A DNA stretch of 8,851 bases, taken from the NCBI GenBank assembly GCA_003242645.1, contig QGVC01000130.1:1-8851 (forward strand), given 5' to 3'. Below are positions 6,349 to 8,851 of this stretch, piece after piece. Both the position numbers and the translations under genes were made by a program. The stretch comes from Pseudomonadota bacterium. Lineage in GTDB: Bacteria; Pseudomonadota; Alphaproteobacteria; Rhizobiales; Hyphomicrobiaceae. Positions within the stretch are counted from its first letter, which is position 1; each line of letters begins with the position of its first letter. The notes beneath the pieces were generated by a model, which was not told where the DNA came from, searched no databases, and saw only the letters and a list, made by a program, of their open reading frames with translations.

Positions 6349-6804
6349 ATGGCAGAAGTCAGACATACGGAAACTGCGGCCCCGGAAGTTCCGCATAGGA
6401 CCGCATACACAGCTGGCGAGGCGCGCGAGACGCGCTCGCTGGCCGATCTCGTCGCCGTGCTCGGACGCGATGTCTCCAATCTCGTCAGCAAGGAGATTGA
6501 GCTTCTGCGAGCTGAGGTGAGCCAAAGCTACTCCAACATGCAAACAGCAGGCGGCAGCCTTGCTGCCGCAGCAATCTGCTTGCTGGCTGCTCTGCTCATC
6601 CTGTTACAGGCGCTCATCGTTGCTCTGACCAATTGGGGCATGGGCGCCGGATGGGCTTCTCTGCTGGTCGGCGTGGTTGTCGGGATCATCGGTCTCGTCC
6701 TGCTCCAGAACGGCCGTTCCCTCCTCAAGGAGGGCGTGGTGCCCAAACGCACGCAAACACAAATTCAGCGCGACGCTGAGATGCTGAAGGAGCAAGTGAA
6801 GTGA
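6349..6804 (+). CDS. DUF1469 (PF07332, holin-superfamily-like) two-helix membrane protein, YqjE type
   Basis: The 151-residue product matches the DUF1469 plan. A polar N-terminus is followed by the conserved helical block SLADLVAVLGRDVSNLVSKE (30-49) and EIELLRAEV, then two hydrophobic hairpin helices (about 68-94, rich in Ala and Leu, and 99-120, ending in VVGIIGLVLL). The tail is cytoplasmic and charged. The family is called 'phage holin' only because of fold similarity. There are no lysis or phage genes here, and enterobacterial YqjE belongs to the same family. The gene starts five bases after the previous stop, and its own stop overlaps the GTG of the next gene by four bases, so the three products are probably made in fixed ratio and may act together in the inner membrane. 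Function is unknown. A helper or partner of the two flanking helical proteins is inference. Confidence 0.82.
   Translation: MAEVRHTETAAPEVPHRTAYTAGEARETRSLADLVAVLGRDVSNLVSKEIELLRAEVSQSYSNMQTAGGSLAAAAICLLAALLILLQALIVALTNWGMGAGWASLLVGVVVGIIGLVLLQNGRSLLKEGVVPKRTQTQIQRDAEMLKEQVK
6788..6792 (+). promoter_or_regulatory. Ribosome binding site for the GTG-started DUF3618 gene
   Basis: AGGAG ends eight bases before the GTG at 6801, inside the end of the preceding gene. With the four-base GTGA overlap it supports the GTG start. Confidence 0.7.
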
Positions 6805-7757
6805 CCGAAACCCCAAGGCATGCAGAACGAGAGGTCGAACGCGCCCGAGCCGATCTCAGTCAGACGTTAGACGCCCTGAAGGAGCGGTTGACCTTTGGCC
6901 GGCTTATCGACGAGGCGCGGACCCAGTTCTTTGGAGACGGCGCCAGCGAGTTCGTGACGAACCTGGGCCGCCAAATTCGCGAGAACCCGCTACCGGTTGC
7001 CCTCGTCAGCCTTGGTGCCCTTTGGATGATGCTAGGCGAGCGCAAAGCGCCATCCCGCACTGGTCGACACTACCCATCGGCGCCGGAGCGGATGGGGAGC
7101 TATCAGCAAGGCTTCCGCGAGCGCGCCTACCAGGCTGCAGAACAAATGGGGACAGGCCTGCGTACGACAGCTGAAACCATGCGAGATACCCGCGAGGGGA
7201 TCACCGAAAAAGTTCGCGAGGTCGCGGCGGAAGCAGGCGAGACCGTGAGCTCCGCTGCTGGCGCGGTTAGCGAGAGCGTGCGCCACGCCGGCGAAACCGC
7301 AGCGGATTGGATGCACCAAGCCAGAAGTGCGGCCCGAACTGCAGGCGGTGACATGGGCGAGCTCGGCCGGCGGACAACAGAGAGCCTCCGATCGATGGTG
7401 GAGGAACAGCCTCTCGTCCTCGGAGCGATCGGCATGGCGCTCGGCGCCTTGGTCGGCGCGATGCTGCCGAGCACACGGATCGAAGATCAATACTTGGGAG
7501 AGGCTCGGGATCAACTCCGGGAAGCGATCACCGAACAAGGCGGCGAGCTTTACGAGCGAGGCAAGATAGCAGCTACCGAGGCTTATCGTGCCGCTGCGGA
7601 GGAGGCCCGGAAACAAGGGCTGCTCCCCGAAGAGGGCGAGGGTAAGACGCTTGCTGAAAAGGCCGAGCAGGTTCTGACAAAAGCCGGCGAAGCGGCAAAA
7701 GAGGCTGGTCAGCGCGAGGCGGGTGCAGCCATGCCGGAGGGCGGGAGGAAAGTTTAG
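6801..7757 (+). CDS. DUF3618 protein with LEA-like amphipathic middle and two membrane segments
   Basis: The 318-residue product starts with GTG and opens with the DUF3618 helix (residues 8-30, EREVERARADLSQTLDALKE then RL). Two hydrophobic segments follow the same motif, an acidic residue with Pro: RENPLPVALVSLGALWMMLG (60-79) and VEEQPLVLGAIGMALGALVG (200-219), the latter extended by AMLP. Between them (about 100-200) lies a long stretch of short Ala/Glu/Arg/Thr-rich helical repeats (EKVREVAAEAGETVSSAAG and similar), like group 3 LEA proteins or apolipoproteins. The tail (230-318) is another charged Ala/Glu/Lys helix. The likely picture is an inner-membrane protein with large helical lobes in the cytoplasm that could lie on the membrane surface. 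Known: DUF3618 is widespread in rhizobia and actinobacteria, often next to DUF1469 proteins, without assigned function. It is the last gene of the operon, and a strong terminator follows 79 bases later. Confidence 0.8.
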   Translation: MTETPRHAEREVERARADLSQTLDALKERLTFGRLIDEARTQFFGDGASEFVTNLGRQIRENPLPVALVSLGALWMMLGERKAPSRTGRHYPSAPERMGSYQQGFRERAYQAAEQMGTGLRTTAETMRDTREGITEKVREVAAEAGETVSSAAGAVSESVRHAGETAADWMHQARSAARTAGGDMGELGRRTTESLRSMVEEQPLVLGAIGMALGALVGAMLPSTRIEDQYLGEARDQLREAITEQGGELYERGKIAATEAYRAAAEEARKQGLLPEEGEGKTLAEKAEQVLTKAGEAAKEAGQREAGAAMPEGGRKV

Positions 7758-7835
7758 AAGCGAGTTTTACGAAAATAGATGTCCAGCCTCACTTACGGAC
7801 CTGATTAGCCGGATACATTTTCAGTGAAGAAAAAC

Positions 7836-7875
7836 AAAAACTCCGGATGCAGCTGCGCTGTATGCTGGAGTTTTT
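7836..7875. terminator. Bidirectional intrinsic terminator between convergent genes
   Basis: AAAAACTCC (7836-7844) pairs perfectly with GGAGTTTTT (7867-7875), and an inner ATGCAG/CTGTAT stem (7847-7852 with 7861 region, one G-U pair) closes a five-base loop. The A run on the left and the T run on the right give a U tail on both strands, so it serves the DUF3618 operon (+) and the exported-protein gene (-). Confidence 0.85.
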
Positions 7876-7926
7876 CAGCGCAAATTGCAGCTTCACAGCG
7901 GTTTGGATATGGCCACCAATGCGGAT

Positions 7927-8490
7927 TCAGAGCGTCTCTAGCGTATCGAAGTTGATCGCTGCCGCGTAAGCCGTCTTATCCTCCATCGAGGCAGAGCCGC
8001 TGATCATCACAAGGAACCGGTTGTTGACAACGAGGATGATCTGACCGTCCTTGGTCTGCAGGGCGCGCTGCTTGCCGATTTTCGTCACTTTGCCCATTGC
8101 CGCCGCGACGGCTGAATTACTGAGCATGGGCATCCAAGTCGCAAGCAATGGCGAATCCGCCATGATCTGGATCTCAACGTTGACATCACCCTTTTCGTAA
8201 GTTCGCGCCGCCCGAATCCCGCCGAACATGACAGCGGCCGCATCCTGCGTTTCGGCGTCTTCGGCCGTCCAGCCAGCGAGCGGTGCCGGCAATGCCGCGG
8301 TCAGGCCCTCGGCATTTTTCTGGGCGATCAATTGAGAAGCGTAGTCCAACGCCTGCTTGGCTGCGGAATAATCCTTGTTGCGATAGGCGCTCAGCGCTTC
8401 GCTGATGGAATCCTCGACCTCATCCGCCACTGCGGGGCCTGCGAGGGCCAACGTAGCCGCCGAAATAACGGCGATCACCGCTCGCCTCAT
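7927..8490 (-). CDS. Small exported (periplasmic) protein of unknown function
   Basis: The 187-residue product starts with a clear Sec signal peptide: two Arg, a hydrophobic core (VIAVISAATLALAG) and an AVA site, so cleavage is predicted after Ala22. There is no lipobox cysteine. The mature part begins with a TPR-like helix pair (residues 27-55, EALSAYRNKDYSAAKQALDY). An alpha/beta part follows with VNVEIQIMADSPLLATWMPM (starting about residue 102) and a strand-rich end (GQIILVVNNRFLVMISGS). It contains no Cys pairs or catalytic motif that I can see, and I do not recognise the family. The ATG at 8490 is chosen because GGGGAGGA lies seven bases before it and the signal peptide starts there; a longer open frame to 8556 would bury the signal. 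It is divergent from uvrC and convergent with the stress operon, so it is probably transcribed alone. Confidence 0.82.
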   Translation of the reverse strand: MRRAVIAVISAATLALAGPAVADEVEDSISEALSAYRNKDYSAAKQALDYASQLIAQKNAEGLTAALPAPLAGWTAEDAETQDAAAVMFGGIRAARTYEKGDVNVEIQIMADSPLLATWMPMLSNSAVAAAMGKVTKIGKQRALQTKDGQIILVVNNRFLVMISGSASMEDKTAYAAAINFDTLETL

Positions 8491-8649
8491 TCCCGAGTCC
8501 TCCCCTGGAATCACTGCAATGCAGCGACGGTAGGGGCCGGCATTCGCGTTGTCCAATGGCCGGAAGGAGAGGATTGTGGAAACAGGCGTCGAAGACCTGC
8601 GGCCCTGTCTTTACTGGACGCTGTCACGCGATTTTCCTAAGTCTCAGGT
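8491..8649. other. Divergent promoter region between the exported-protein gene and uvrC
   Basis: These 159 bases must carry both promoters. I see no convincing -35/-10 pair, no EcfG-type GGAAC/GTT pair and no LexA box of the alphaproteobacterial GAAC-N7-GAAC (or GTTC-N7-GTTC) type, so SOS control of uvrC is not supported by sequence. Confidence 0.4.
8498..8505 (-). promoter_or_regulatory. Strong ribosome binding site of the exported-protein gene
   Basis: On the minus strand GGGGAGGA stands seven bases before the ATG at 8490. This fixes the start at the signal peptide and not at an upstream in-frame ATG (8556). Confidence 0.75.
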
Positions 8650-8851
8650 ATGCCACAGGATCGCGCGAGCGAGGCGCGGGAGCAGGTCGCGGCAGGCTCG
8701 AAGCAGACTCCGCGCAAGACCGGTCCCGAGGTCATCGCGTCATATCTCAAGCATCTGCCGAATTCTCCTGGCGTCTATCGCATGATCGACGCCCGAGGGG
8801 ACGTGATCTATGTCGGCAAGGCGCGGAATCTCAGGGCGCGCGTCTCGAATT
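8650..8851 (+). CDS. uvrC: UvrC, N-terminal GIY-YIG part of the excinuclease subunit (truncated at the window edge)
   Basis: UvrC makes the two incisions of nucleotide excision repair in complex with UvrB. The visible 67 codons carry a charged N-terminal extension of about 25 residues, common in alphaproteobacteria, then [10 protein letters not shown] (36-45) and [16 protein letters not shown] (52-67). This is the GIY-YIG nuclease core, with GVY at 41-43 and YVG at 54-56. By motif, Tyr54 is the catalytic tyrosine and Arg64 the conserved arginine; the metal-binding Glu lies beyond the window. An in-frame TAA at 8638-8640 makes the ATG at 8650 the first possible ATG, though its ribosome site is weak (AGG only two bases away). 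The remainder of the gene (over 500 residues expected) is outside the window. Confidence 0.93.
   Translation, partial: MPQDRASEAREQVAAGSKQTPRKTGPEVIASYLKHLPNSPGVYRMIDARGDVIYVGKARNLRARVSN

Noticed and set aside
6349..6804. Reading the DUF1469 protein as a phage holin and the region as a prophage remnant
   Set aside because: There is no endolysin, integrase, capsid or attachment site. The family is mostly chromosomal membrane proteins, and the neighbours form a stress operon.
8549..8785. Plus-strand open frame starting before uvrC, with an AGGAG-like site near a GTG at 8576
   Set aside because: It is out of frame with the clear UvrC GIY-YIG domain and translates to an Arg/Ser-rich shadow sequence.

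Overview
The window looks like a chromosomal segment of a GC-rich alphaproteobacterium, most likely of the order Hyphomicrobiales (Rhizobiales). This rests on the gene content (an Atm1-type ABC exporter, a LOG protein, an HtpX-like protease, a MeaB GTPase, a stress operon of rhizobial 'nutrient deprivation-induced' type, and a UvrC with an N-terminal extension) and on a promoter matching the alphaproteobacterial EcfG general stress consensus. The genus cannot be fixed from the sequence alone. I see no insertion sequence, prophage, CRISPR array, tRNA or rRNA gene.

Layout. The left edge (1-312) is the C-terminal end of an aquaporin Z gene. Its first ~90 bases look like poor-quality sequence. 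Convergent to it, on the minus strand, is a complete Atm1/ABCB7-type half-transporter (362-2281). A 517-base divergent spacer rich in GC hairpins follows, then a LOG-family phosphoribohydrolase (2799-3425) closed by a textbook intrinsic terminator. Next comes a two-gene unit: an HtpX-like membrane metalloprotease (3551-4519, TTG start) and, six bases later, a MeaB/ArgK-type GTPase (4526-5506).

The most interesting part is 5581-7757. A GGAAC-N17-GTT promoter matching the EcfG consensus stands before three tightly packed, partly overlapping genes. They encode a soluble-helix/membrane-anchor protein, a DUF1469 (holin-superfamily-like) two-helix membrane protein, and a DUF3618 protein with a long LEA-like amphipathic middle. 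The operon ends at a strong bidirectional terminator (7836-7875). The arrangement parallels the RpoS-controlled yqjD-yqjE pair of enterobacteria, so I read it as a general-stress envelope module.

The right edge holds a minus-strand gene for a small exported protein of unknown function (7927-8490) and, divergent from it, the first 67 codons of uvrC (8650 to the window end).

Functionally, most of the window concerns membrane and stress homeostasis: export of glutathione-linked compounds, membrane protein quality control, a stress-induced membrane module, and nucleotide excision repair. LOG and MeaB are metabolic or chaperone proteins whose partners are not in the window.
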